From contig JAQXDJ010000440.1 in assembly GCA_029251425.1 (NCBI GenBank), forward strand, positions 1 to 41,627: DNA of 41,627 nt, read 5' to 3'. The notes beneath the pieces are model-generated. The model was not told where the DNA came from. It saw nothing but the letters and a program-made list of their open reading frames with translations, and did no database searches. How positions within the stretch are numbered: the first letter of the stretch is position 1; every line of letters starts with the position of its first letter. Source of the stretch: Vicingaceae bacterium. Its GTDB lineage: Bacteria > Bacteroidota > Bacteroidia > Flavobacteriales_E > Vicingaceae. The translations under genes were made by a program, and so were the position numbers. Below are positions 29,267-40,200 of this stretch, piece after piece.

Positions 29267-30223
29267 ATGAAAGTAACCGAACACTTAAAAAATGCGAAAA
29301 AACCAATTTTTTCGTTAGAAATATTACCCCCATTAAAAGGTAAAGGAATTCAATCTATTTATGACGGTATTGATCCTCTTATAGAGTTTGGGCCTTCATT
29401 TATTAATGTTACTTACCATAGAGAAGAGTTTGTTTATAAGAAACGAGAAAAAGGTTATTTAGAAAAAATCTCCATCAAAAAAAGACCTGGAACGGTTGGT
29501 ATCTGTGCGGCAATCGTTAATAAATACAAGGTAGATGCAATCCCACATATTATTTGTGGAGGATTTACAAAAGAAGAAACCGAAAACGCTTTAATCGATT
29601 TAAGCTTTTTAGGGATAGATAATGTTTTAGCATTACGTGGTGATCCAATAAAAACTGAAGCTGCTTTTGTGCCAGAAGAAGATGGACATGCTTATGCTGT
29701 TGATTTAGTGAAACAAGTTGTTGGGTTGAATAATGGAGAATATATGGATGAGGATTTACAAAATGCCAATCCAACTAGTTTTAGTATTGGTGTTGCTGGT
29801 TACCCAGAAAAGCATTTTGAGGCTCCCAATATGAAAAATGACTTAAAGTTTTTAAAACAAAAGGTTGAAGCTGGGGCTGACTACATAGTAACGCAACTCT
29901 TTTACGACAACCAAAAGTTTAAAGATTTTGTAGCTTTATGTAGAGAAAATGGAATTACAGTTCCTATTATTCCAGGGATAAAACCAATTTCTAATAAAAA
30001 ACAAATACTGTCTTTACCTAAGTTTTTTCATATTGACTTACCTGACGAATTGGTAGATGCTATTGAAAATGCACCAGATGCTGACGCAGTTAAACAGGTA
30101 GGAATTGATTGGGCCATTAAACAATCTAAAGACTTAATAGATTCTGGAGTACCCTGTATCCACTACTATACAATGGGTAAATCTTTAGCAGTAAGAGAGG
30201 TGGTGAAAGCTTGTTTTGGTTAA
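29267..30223 (+). CDS. metF: Methylenetetrahydrofolate reductase
   Basis: FSLEILPPLKGKG; FINVTYHREE; LRGDP; TQLFYDN. Confidence 0.94.
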   Translation: MKVTEHLKNAKKPIFSLEILPPLKGKGIQSIYDGIDPLIEFGPSFINVTYHREEFVYKKREKGYLEKISIKKRPGTVGICAAIVNKYKVDAIPHIICGGFTKEETENALIDLSFLGIDNVLALRGDPIKTEAAFVPEEDGHAYAVDLVKQVVGLNNGEYMDEDLQNANPTSFSIGVAGYPEKHFEAPNMKNDLKFLKQKVEAGADYIVTQLFYDNQKFKDFVALCRENGITVPIIPGIKPISNKKQILSLPKFFHIDLPDELVDAIENAPDADAVKQVGIDWAIKQSKDLIDSGVPCIHYYTMGKSLAVREVVKACFG

Positions 30224-30807
30224 TTACTAACCATCAACTTCGCCACATATTTTCCAATAATATCAAATTCTAAATTGATTTTATCACCTGGTGTTAAGGT
30301 GTTAAAGGTTGTGTGTTCTTTTGTATAAGGGATAATACAAACCGAAAATTGATTGTCTTGTGAGTTAACTACTGTTAAACTCACTCCGTTAACCGTAATA
30401 GATCCTTTTTCTACTGTTACATTACCATTTGTTGGCACATACTCAAAAGTAAACATCCAGCTTCCATCTTCTTCTTTTACAGCTTTACAAATGGCTGTTT
30501 GGTCAACATGTCCTTGTACCACATGTCCATCAAAACGACCATTGGCTGCCATTGCTCGTTCTAAGTTTACAGTACTTCCAACAACTAAATGACCAATGTT
30601 TGATTTATCTAACGTCTCTTTAATAGCGGTTACTGTATAAACATCATCATTAATTTTAACGATAGTTAAACACACGCCATTATGTGCTAAACTTTGGTCA
30701 ATTTTCATTTCGTTGGTAAAATCGCATCTCACTGAAAAATGAACATTTTCTCCTTCTTTTTCAATAGCAATAACTTCGCCTAAACCCTCTATAATTCCTG
30801 TAAACAT
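30220..30807 (-). CDS. ribE: Riboflavin synthase alpha chain
   Basis: MFTGIIEGLGEV; LAHNGVCLTIV; GHVVQGHVD; KGSITVNGVSLTVV duplicated lumazine-binding motifs. Confidence 0.95.
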   Translation of the reverse strand: MFTGIIEGLGEVIAIEKEGENVHFSVRCDFTNEMKIDQSLAHNGVCLTIVKINDDVYTVTAIKETLDKSNIGHLVVGSTVNLERAMAANGRFDGHVVQGHVDQTAICKAVKEEDGSWMFTFEYVPTNGNVTVEKGSITVNGVSLTVVNSQDNQFSVCIIPYTKEHTTFNTLTPGDKINLEFDIIGKYVAKLMVSN

Positions 30808-30822
30808 ATTTTATTCTTTTTT

Positions 30823-30848
30823 ACCCTTCGACTCCGCTCAGGGTGACA
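30823..30848. repeat. Short dispersed-repeat-like palindrome ACCCTTCGACTCCGCTCAGGGTGACA
   Basis: ACCCT/AGGGT stem; sequence resembles widespread 'CTTCGACTCCGCTCAGGGTGACA' intergenic repeats. Confidence 0.55.
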
Positions 30849-30863
30849 AAATTAGATTTTTTC

Positions 30864-33503
30864 TCACTTATTTCTTATCAATGTAACAAAACCCTTAATT
30901 ACTCTGGGTTTAGAGCCATCCAAACAAACCTCATTAATTGTGCAAACATAATAATAGGTTCCGTCAGCACAAGGTGACTGGTTTTCTTGATTGGTACCAT
31001 CCCAATTAATATCTGGATCTGTAGTTTGGAAAACCAACTGTCCCCAACGATTAAATATTTGTACCTCAACCGTCTCTACAAAACTATATGGAAACGGAAT
31101 TACAAAATCATTTTTACCATCATTTCCTGGAGTAAAAACATTGGGTAAACGATAAACATTACAAGCCGTATCAGGTAGATCTGTTGGGGTTGAAACGCAA
31201 CCTAAATTACCTGCACAAGCGCCATTTGGGTTATCTACACAAACAGAATCACTATAAGCACTTTCATTCCCCACAGAATCTATCCCGGTAATTACATAAC
31301 ACCCCACAATAGATTCAATATCAGCATGTAGATAACTCGTGTCTGTACCGTTAGGTATATTAGCAATCAAACTGTACTCTCCTGTTAAAGAATCTTTTCT
31401 AAAAATATTAAACTGCAACACATCATCAGCACAACCGGGGTTTTGAATCTGCCAATACAATTTGTTTTCTTGTGCTTCACAATTTACTTCAATACACAAG
31501 CTTGGTGGGCAAGGAATAACATTATCAATAGGTTGTCCGCAATTTTCTTGCGAATTATTTTCTATTGGTGAAATGGTTCCTGGCAAAGAGTAAGTTCCGA
31601 TACTTTTTATTTTATAACAATATGTTTTCAGGTTCGCTAAGCCTGTATCAACATAAGTTTGATTGGTAGTTATATCTAACGAATCGAAATTTAGTGTTAT
31701 TGGATTTTGTTTATAAATTACATATTGAGAATTAGCCCAAGGCACGTTTTCATTCCAACTCAATGTTATCTGATTGTCTGATGGTGTTAAATTTAAATAA
31801 ACAGAAGAAGCAACTGTAGAGCTACCCATAAACTCTCTTACACCAGCAGTTAAATTATAAATGTCTATTCGATAATAGTATTCAATATCTCTGGTGTTTA
31901 AAAGCGTGTCTGTGTAGGAAGTGTCATTTATGCTCGCTGTAGAATCAATCAAAACCATGTTGCTCGTATTTTGTTCTCCTCTATAAACTAAATAACGATA
32001 AGGCCCAGGAAACTGAACGGTGTTGTGCTCTGTTGGTTTAGACCACTCCACATAAATAGCTCCGTTAGTTTGGTTTGTATTGTTAACATTCACCCGAGTT
32101 ATAACTGCAACATCTTTTACCAAATGGTCACAAGCTTCATCTGAGGCTATACTTTCTGCTCCATCAGGAAAGCAAGCTACAACTCTATAACAATACTCTT
32201 CACCTATAACTAATCCCTGCCCATTATTATCATCACTAAAAGTTGTACTAATTAAAGAGTTTGTTGTTCCTATTAACTGAAAACCTACTGAAGCAGGAAT
32301 TCCTGTTTCACAAACTCCTGGAGACCAATTTGAAGCACCCAGTTTTCGATAAATTTTATACTGAGAAATAGGCGAACAAATACTTTGGTTCCAATTTAAT
32401 GTAATAGTATTAGCCAAAACTGATGTTGTTAAATTTTCAGGTTTTGGAGCTATTACTTTAATTCTTGTAGTATGAAAATCTGCCAAATTATATGGCCCGG
32501 CCTGAACTGCTTTTATAGAGACGGAATAAGGTCCTTTTCTAACATTACTACAGTTTGTTTCCCAATAAAAACTAGCTGTTGTAGAAGTTGATGGCGCTGA
32601 AGTTTGTTGAAACAATGCTGAATTCTGAACCAAGTAAGGTGTTCCTGTTGATGTAAGTGTTACAGGAAAACTCCCTGTTGTAGTATAGTTAACATCCAAG
32701 GTATCTCCTGCAATTACACAAGTGTCTGTTACTCCAACAATATTTGGTGGAGGATCACAACCTCCAACAACAGTAATTTGCATATCTCTTAAAATACTTC
32801 CTATTTTATTTCCATCTCTAAACTCTTCAATTAAAATAGCTACATTATACTCCCCTATTGCTATGGGTGAATCCCAAATTAAATCTCCTGTAAGATTATC
32901 TATCGTAATAAAACTGGATGCTTGTGGCAACTGATACCCAGGTATTGGAGCTCCATTTTCTCTAAAGCTAGGACTTAGAGAGTAATATAAACTATCCCCG
33001 TCAGGATCTATAGCCCCAGGATTGTGCACATAAGTAAAACCAACACAAGCATTATCAATAGGAGGATTTAATAGCGTAGGAGAATTATTCGCGCCTAAAA
33101 AAGGGTTAATATAAAGCTGAGTTTGTAAATAAAATATAATGTTAATTGAGTTTGGAATATTCATGCTTCCAGCATTTCTGTTAGGGTCTTCTACTCTAAT
33201 CAGATAGGGTGATGGTGATGCTCCAGGATAAGTGTGTTGGGCAACATAAGTATTTTTTTCAATATCATTCCCCAACGAAATTTGACTTACCCGCTCAATA
33301 GAATCTTGAACAGTTCCATCTCCCCAAAATATTCCTAAATTCGGCCGTTCAGCAGTACTCGATTCTTTAACATAGGTAACAACAGTTACCTCATAAGTTA
33401 ATCCCGAAACATGTGTAAAAGTTATTTCTCCAGCACGATTGTGCGTTGCAAATACATTTCCTGCAAACGATAGTAATAATATGATTATGAGATTTTTTAG
33501 CAT
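30864..33503 (-). CDS. T9SS type-B sorting-domain secreted protein with FN3-like repeats
   Basis: Signal peptide ending NVFATHNRAGEITF; FN3-like segments; C-term LPNVFTPGNDGKNDFVIPF...IFNRWGQLVFQT. Confidence 0.88.
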   Translation of the reverse strand: MLKNLIIILLLSFAGNVFATHNRAGEITFTHVSGLTYEVTVVTYVKESSTAERPNLGIFWGDGTVQDSIERVSQISLGNDIEKNTYVAQHTYPGASPSPYLIRVEDPNRNAGSMNIPNSINIIFYLQTQLYINPFLGANNSPTLLNPPIDNACVGFTYVHNPGAIDPDGDSLYYSLSPSFRENGAPIPGYQLPQASSFITIDNLTGDLIWDSPIAIGEYNVAILIEEFRDGNKIGSILRDMQITVVGGCDPPPNIVGVTDTCVIAGDTLDVNYTTTGSFPVTLTSTGTPYLVQNSALFQQTSAPSTSTTASFYWETNCSNVRKGPYSVSIKAVQAGPYNLADFHTTRIKVIAPKPENLTTSVLANTITLNWNQSICSPISQYKIYRKLGASNWSPGVCETGIPASVGFQLIGTTNSLISTTFSDDNNGQGLVIGEEYCYRVVACFPDGAESIASDEACDHLVKDVAVITRVNVNNTNQTNGAIYVEWSKPTEHNTVQFPGPYRYLVYRGEQNTSNMVLIDSTASINDTSYTDTLLNTRDIEYYYRIDIYNLTAGVREFMGSSTVASSVYLNLTPSDNQITLSWNENVPWANSQYVIYKQNPITLNFDSLDITTNQTYVDTGLANLKTYCYKIKSIGTYSLPGTISPIENNSQENCGQPIDNVIPCPPSLCIEVNCEAQENKLYWQIQNPGCADDVLQFNIFRKDSLTGEYSLIANIPNGTDTSYLHADIESIVGCYVITGIDSVGNESAYSDSVCVDNPNGACAGNLGCVSTPTDLPDTACNVYRLPNVFTPGNDGKNDFVIPFPYSFVETVEVQIFNRWGQLVFQTTDPDINWDGTNQENQSPCADGTYYYVCTINEVCLDGSKPRVIKGFVTLIRNK

Positions 33504-33567
33504 CTAGAATCAATAAAGTTACTGTTTTTTTACCTACTGGTTAGTACCGTTAAAAAAGTGATAAATA

Positions 33568-34692
33568 TTAATAATTAATCACTTGCTGCTCTATGTTTTC
33601 AGGAATTACTCTTTCCTCATACTCTTGAGTTCTTAATTGTGGCTCAAAACCTGCTTTTTTAATTGATTCTTGAATCCCATCTGCAGTAAAACGATGTGGT
33701 GCTCCTGCTGCTGAAACTACATTTTCTTCAATCATTATTGAACCAAAATCGTTTGCCCCTGCATGTAAACAAGTTTGAGCAGTTTTTTCTCCAACTGTTA
33801 ACCATGATGCTTGAATGTTGATAATGTTTGGCAACATAATTCTACTCAAAGCAATCATTCTAATATACTCATCATCAGTTACATTGTTTGATACTCCTTT
33901 TACCCTTTTCAACAATGTCCCGTCATCCATAAATGGCCAAGGAATAAATGCTAAAAACCCTTTAGCATCTGCTGGTTTTTCACTTTGAACCTGTCTGATA
34001 TCAACCAAATGTTCAAAACGCTCAGCAACTGTCTCAATATGCCCAAACATCATTGTTCCTGATGTTGTAATATTTAATTTATGAGCAGCTCTCATAACGT
34101 CCAACCATTCTCTACCAGAACATTTTCCTTTCGAAATTAACCTCCTAACTCTATCGTTTAGTATTTCTGCTCCAGCACCTGGTAAAGAATCCATCCCCGC
34201 TTCTTTTAAAGCAATCAAAACTTCAGTATGAGAAATTCCTTCAAGCTTAGCAATATGAGCAATTTCTGGCGGACCTAAAACGTGTAGTTTAATGTCTGGA
34301 AACATTTCTTTAATCCCTATAAATGTTTCACAGTAATGTTTTAAACCTAGATCTGGATGATGTCCTCCTTGTAACAATAGTTGATTCCCCCCATATTTTA
34401 TGGTTTCCTCAATTTTTGTTTTATACTCTTCCATTGTGGTAACATAAGCCTCCTCGTGTCCAGGAACTCTAAAGAAATTACAGAACTTACAGTTTGCAAT
34501 ACATACGTTGGTGGTATTTAAGTTCCTATCAATTATCCAAGTTACTTTATTGTGCTTTTTTTGTTGTTTTTTAAGCTCATTTCCAACAAACATTAACTCA
34601 GCCGTTGAAGCATTGTGAAATAAAAACTCTCCCTCTTCAGCACTTAAAAAATCTTTGTTTAAGGCTCTTTTTAATAATGATTCTACCTGCAT
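33568..34692 (-). CDS. mqnC: Cyclic dehypoxanthinyl futalosine synthase (radical SAM); start corrected to MQVESLLKRAL
   Basis: NVCIANCKFCNFF (CxxxCxxC); LLLQGGHHPDL; GMDSLPGAGAEIL. Confidence 0.88.
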   Translation of the reverse strand: MQVESLLKRALNKDFLSAEEGEFLFHNASTAELMFVGNELKKQQKKHNKVTWIIDRNLNTTNVCIANCKFCNFFRVPGHEEAYVTTMEEYKTKIEETIKYGGNQLLLQGGHHPDLGLKHYCETFIGIKEMFPDIKLHVLGPPEIAHIAKLEGISHTEVLIALKEAGMDSLPGAGAEILNDRVRRLISKGKCSGREWLDVMRAAHKLNITTSGTMMFGHIETVAERFEHLVDIRQVQSEKPADAKGFLAFIPWPFMDDGTLLKRVKGVSNNVTDDEYIRMIALSRIMLPNIINIQASWLTVGEKTAQTCLHAGANDFGSIMIEENVVSAAGAPHRFTADGIQESIKKAGFEPQLRTQEYEERVIPENIEQQVINY

Positions 34693-34759
34693 TTCTGTGT
34701 TTTTAATCTGCGTTATTATTCTTAAATTCGCTTTTTCAAAAATACTACAAAAAACAACC

Positions 34760-36166
34760 ATGGATATAAAAAAAGCAAGCAAATTAGGTGCAAAAGATAA
34801 TGCAGCTTATTTAATTACATCTGACAAAGACATTTCTTCTAAAGATTTTTCTAAAGAAGAAATCACATACATCAAAAAAGAGATTAAAGCCGAACAAAAA
34901 CAAATTACAATTAACCGTTTAACCAACTTGGTTTATGTTATTGTTTTAACTTCCGACACAGATTACAAAGCTGATGAAAAAGCAAGAATTGCAGCTCACA
35001 ATTTAACTTCTAGTTTAAATCAAGCAAAAATCAAAAGTGTTTCTATTGTTTCTAATTTATCAGTAACTGGAGCTTTTATTGAAGGAATTGCTTTAACAAA
35101 CTACCAGTTTTTAAAATATTTTTCTGATAAAAAAGAAAATACTTTAAACTCAGTTAAAGTTCTCGGAAACCTTAAACCTGCAGAATTAGTAGAAATTCAA
35201 AATACAGCAGATGCTACCAACTTTGCAAAAGATTTAGTAAACGAGCCTCAATCTTTTTTAACAGCTACACAAATGGCTAAAGAAATTAAAAAGCTTGGTA
35301 AAGAAGCTGGTTTTAGTGTTGAGGTTTTCAATAAAAAGAAAATTGAAACCTTAAAAATGGGAGGTTTATTAGCCGTGAATAAAGGGAGTATTGAACCACC
35401 AACTTTTTCTATTTTAGAGTGGAAACCAAAAAACGCTAAAAACAAAAAGCCCATTGTTTTAGTTGGTAAAGGTGTTGTTTATGATACCGGTGGTTTGAGT
35501 TTAAAACCTACAGCAAAATCTATGGACTTTATGAAGTGTGATATGGGAGGAGCTGCTGCTGTAATTGGCGGACTTTATGCTATTTCTAAAAACGAACTAC
35601 CTTATCATGTAATTGGTTTAGTTCCTGCTACTGATAACAGACCAAGTGGAGATGCTTATGCTCCTGGAGATGTTATTACTATGCACAACAAAAAAACAGT
35701 TGAAGTTTTAAATACTGACGCTGAAGGGCGCATGATTATGGCTGATGCATTAAGTTATGCTCAAAAATATAAGCCAGAATTAGTAATGGATATTGCAACT
35801 TTAACTGGTGCGGCAGCTGCTGCAATTGGTCATTATGGCGTTGTAGGAATGGGAAATGCTGGAGAAAAAACAATGAGCAAATTAAAAGAAAGTGGAAACA
35901 ACGTGTTTGAAAGAATTGTTGAGTTCCCTTTTTGGGATGAATATAACGAACAGTTAAAATCTCCTATTGCAGATATCACAAACCTTGGTAATGGTTCTGG
36001 AGGATCAATTACAGCTGGTAAATTTTTAGAAAACTTTACTAACTATCCATACATTCATTTAGATATTGCTGGACCAGCATTTTTACATGCACCTATTAAT
36101 TATCTATCGAAAGGTGGTACTGGTGTTGGGGTTCGTTTATTTTATGATTTCGTAAAAAACTATTAA
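34760..36166 (+). CDS. Leucyl aminopeptidase (M17); start corrected to MDIKKASKLG
   Basis: VGKGVVYDTGGLSLKP; MKCDMGGAAAVIG; NTDAEGRMIMADALSYA. Confidence 0.93.
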   Translation: MDIKKASKLGAKDNAAYLITSDKDISSKDFSKEEITYIKKEIKAEQKQITINRLTNLVYVIVLTSDTDYKADEKARIAAHNLTSSLNQAKIKSVSIVSNLSVTGAFIEGIALTNYQFLKYFSDKKENTLNSVKVLGNLKPAELVEIQNTADATNFAKDLVNEPQSFLTATQMAKEIKKLGKEAGFSVEVFNKKKIETLKMGGLLAVNKGSIEPPTFSILEWKPKNAKNKKPIVLVGKGVVYDTGGLSLKPTAKSMDFMKCDMGGAAAVIGGLYAISKNELPYHVIGLVPATDNRPSGDAYAPGDVITMHNKKTVEVLNTDAEGRMIMADALSYAQKYKPELVMDIATLTGAAAAAIGHYGVVGMGNAGEKTMSKLKESGNNVFERIVEFPFWDEYNEQLKSPIADITNLGNGSGGSITAGKFLENFTNYPYIHLDIAGPAFLHAPINYLSKGGTGVGVRLFYDFVKNY

Positions 36167-36167
36167 A

Positions 36168-37208
36168 ATGTCAAAAAAAGTAAGGTTAGGAATTAGTGTT
36201 GGTGACATTAATGGAATTGGAATGGAGGTTATTATTAAAACTTTCAAAGACAATCGAATGATGGATATCTGCACTCCAATAGTTTATGGATCTTCTAAAG
36301 TTTCTACATTTCATAGAAAAGCACTTCAGATTAATGACTTTAGCTTTAATATAATTAAAAGCGCCAAAGAAGCCAATGCAAAAAAAGCAAACATTATTGA
36401 TTGCTGGAAAGAAGATGCTGAAGTCACATTTGGACAATCAACAGAAACAGGTGGTAAATATGCGCTAGCATCATTAGAAGCAGCAACGGAAGACCTAAAA
36501 AAAGGAGAAATTGATGCTTTGGTAACAGCTCCAATTAATAAGGATAACATACAATCTGAAGAATTTAATTTTCCTGGACATACCGAATATTTAACAGATA
36601 AATTTGAAGGTGAATCTTTGATGTTAATGGTAAATGACAACATCAAAATAGGTGTTGCTACCAATCATATTCCTTTAAGTAAAGTAGCCAACACACTAAC
36701 CGCTGATACTATTTTTGGTAAACTGAAAATACTAAACAAAGCTTTAATTCAAGATTTTTGTATTACCAGTCCTCGAATTGCAGTTTTAGGATTAAATCCA
36801 CATGCTGGAGACAATGGCCTTCTTGGAAAAGAAGAAGAAAATGTAATTGTACCAGCTATTGATAACGCAAAGAGTATTGGAATAAACACTTTTGGGCCTT
36901 ACCCCGCTGATGGTTTTTTTGGTTCGGGAAACTACCAAAAATTTGATGCTATTTTAGCAATGTATCACGATCAAGGATTAATTCCTTTTAAGTCACTTTC
37001 TTTTGGTGAAGGGACTAACTTTACTGCTGGGTTAAATGTCATTAGAACATCTCCAGATCATGGTGTTGCTTACGAAATTACTGGACAAAACAAAGCAGAT
37101 GAAGGTTCGTTTAGACAAGCTGTTTATACTGCTTGTGATATTTATAAAAACAGACTTTTTGCTGCTGAAATTAATGAAAACCCATTGAAGCCAGCTAAAG
37201 GGAAATGA
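36168..37208 (+). CDS. pdxA: 4-hydroxythreonine-4-phosphate dehydrogenase
   Basis: GISVGDINGIGMEV; APINKDNI; FPGHTEYL; GLNPHAGDNGLLG; MYHDQGLIPFK. Confidence 0.96.
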   Translation: MSKKVRLGISVGDINGIGMEVIIKTFKDNRMMDICTPIVYGSSKVSTFHRKALQINDFSFNIIKSAKEANAKKANIIDCWKEDAEVTFGQSTETGGKYALASLEAATEDLKKGEIDALVTAPINKDNIQSEEFNFPGHTEYLTDKFEGESLMLMVNDNIKIGVATNHIPLSKVANTLTADTIFGKLKILNKALIQDFCITSPRIAVLGLNPHAGDNGLLGKEEENVIVPAIDNAKSIGINTFGPYPADGFFGSGNYQKFDAILAMYHDQGLIPFKSLSFGEGTNFTAGLNVIRTSPDHGVAYEITGQNKADEGSFRQAVYTACDIYKNRLFAAEINENPLKPAKGK

Positions 37209-40200
37209 CTCATACAAAAAATACAAGTAACCTAAAATTAAGACGCAAATATGCGTCTTTTTTGGCTTTGTCATTTGTGTTTTTTATGGCGTGCAACACT
37301 CAAGTTGTAGATGATGACATTCTTCCAAAATCTATCAAAGAATACCATATAGATTGTGATTTAGAAAAATTTCAAACAATGTTTGAAAACTATGAGAAGA
37401 ACAATTACACCCCTGTAAAAGTTACTTTTAATGGCGAAACCCGAACGGCTAAAATTCGTGTTAGAGGTGATACTTCTCGTAAAAATCCAAAAAAATCTTT
37501 AAAAATAAAATTTGATTCTTTATCTATTGATGGTGTTCCTAAAACATTAAACCTAAACGCAGAGTACGAAGACAAAATCTACATAAGACAATTTATCTCA
37601 AGCAAAATAATGCAAAAAGAAGGTGTGTCTTGTTTCAATTCTGAACATGTTAAAGTGTACTTGAATGGTAATTTTTACGGTTTATTCCTACAGGTAGAGA
37701 ATATGGACAAAAACTTCTTAAAAAGAAACAATCTTTCTACAAAAGGCAATCTATATAAAGCAACTAAAGATGGTGCTTGTCTGAGTATTTTTGATGATAT
37801 TAATGTTAAATGGGAGAAAAAAACAAATAAGAAAAGTGACCATAACGACTTATCTGAGCTAATAGATAACATTAATAATGTTCCTGACAGTAATTTTCAT
37901 TCTTTTATAAAAACTAGTTTCGAATATGATAAATTGATCAATATCTTGGCACTTAATATGTTTTTATCTAACAGTAGCACTTATTATCACAACTACTATC
38001 TATACCATGATTTGTATAATACAGGTAAGTGGCAAATGTTCCCGTGGGATATGGATAAGAGTTTATCGTATTATAACTGGATGCCCTACACCTATCACAG
38101 AACATCTAGTGAATGGGAATCTGACAACCCTCTTGTTGAAAGAGCAATTCTTTGCGAACCAATGTTTAATGACATCAAAAAAAGAATAGAAGAGCTTCAT
38201 AAATCACGATGCAATGACACTTATCTCACAGTAGTTATTGATGGGTTAACACCGCTTCTTAAAAATATCATCCCTCTAGATACACTCGATAAAGTCGTTT
38301 CTGCTAAAGAATGGAGTAAGTCTCTCAATAAAGAAAAAAGATATTTCAACAATCACTACAAACTACTTCAGCAACAGTTTAACAGGCAGCCGTTGAGTTT
38401 TAAAGTAGCCCGATTTACACAAGTACAAACTGAAAATGTTACTTTTAATTGGTCAACATCTGCTCATCCTGCCAATAAAAAAATCTCTTACACCATTGCT
38501 TATGGAACCGATTTTTTATTAGAAGATAGTTCTAAAACAAAATACATAACTAATATAACTGATACCTTTTACACATTAACAAAAAAACTTCCTGAAAATA
38601 CTTATTATTGGAAAGTAACAGCTTTTGATGGTGATTTTTACACAGATGGTTTCAATACTAAAAACATATTTGAGGTTAAAAAAGGAACGCCACTTCCAGA
38701 ATTAATTGAAACAGATTTAACACTTACAAAAGCTAACTCTCCTTATTCGGCTAAAAAAACAACTACCATCAATAAAGATGTCACGCTAACAATAGAAGCT
38801 GGTGTTGAAGTTCACTTAGCACAAGACGCTACAATTACATGTAATGGAAATTTAATTTCAAATGGAACGAAAGAACATCCTATTGTTTTTATGCCAAACA
38901 ACGCTGCTACCGAATGGGATTTTATTTATTTCTACGAACCTTCTGAAAAGGCTTATTTCAAAAACACGATTTTTAAAGATGGGACTTTGAATGCAAAAAA
39001 AACCAACCTAATATTAGATAGCTGTTCTATGTTAATTGATAAAAAATTTATGGGTGATGGGTGGAACGATAGAAAAGTCTTAATTTATAGTGGTGATGGG
39101 AATGTCCACATCAAAAACAGCTCTTTTGAAGGGAAACGAGAGGGTGAAGGTATTATTTTATTTTATGGTGAAGCTATTGTAGAAAACTGTCAATTAAATA
39201 ATGTTCCAGATGCTATAGAATATATTAGCATGAACAAAGGCCTTGTTAGGAACAACTATGTAACAAACTCTCCTGACGATGCCATTGATTTAAATAATTG
39301 TAACAACATTTTAATTGAGAACAATGTTTTGTTTAATAACACGGACAAGGGAATATCTATTGGTACTGAACAATATGGTGCATCTTTAAAAAACATTCAG
39401 ATTAATAATAATTTAATTGTTGGAAACAAATCAGCAATTTCTGTAAAGGATAGTTCTGTTGCCCACATTAGCAATAATACCCTCTTTAAAAACAAATACG
39501 GGATTAGAACCTACAAGAAACGAGAAGATTACACTAAAGGAGGAGAGGCATATATCCAAAATACCATTTTTGATAAATGTGATTATGAAAGCGCATCTGC
39601 AGATGAATTTTCTGAAATAGCAATTACTAATTCTATCGTAAGTAAAAAAACACTACAGGGAGAAAACAATATTACCAAAGACCCTAGTTTTGTTGATGCA
39701 GTTGGAAACAATTTTCATCTAAAGGCAAACTCTCCATGTGTAAGTTCAGGCAAAAACAAAGTTCACATGGGTGCATTTAGTATAAATAGTACTCCTGTTA
39801 GTTTTTCTAAACTACACCTAAAATCTAACATTGAAAAAAACACTGGCGATTGGATTGAGTTAATTAACAACTATAACATTCCCCTTGATTTATCATCATA
39901 TAAAATTGTAATTAAAGAAGGTGAAAAAAAGAAAGAGTTTGTTTTTCCAATAGGTACAATTTTAAAGCCACTAGAAAAAATACAAATTGTTAACGACTAT
40001 TATAAGTTTATCAAACACCATTCTTATTTTTCAATTTTGGGAGGATTACCAAAACTAAACACAAACAAATCAACAATACTTTTAATTAATACTAATGGAG
40101 ATATTATTGACACTTATAGTTATGGTAAAATTAGTTGTTCAAAAAAAGAAAGTATTACGTTAATCTCTAACGAAATCAATGATATTAATAAAAAAGAATG

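Noticed and set aside
36326-36664. 112-aa - strand ORF
   Set aside because: Antisense to pdxA
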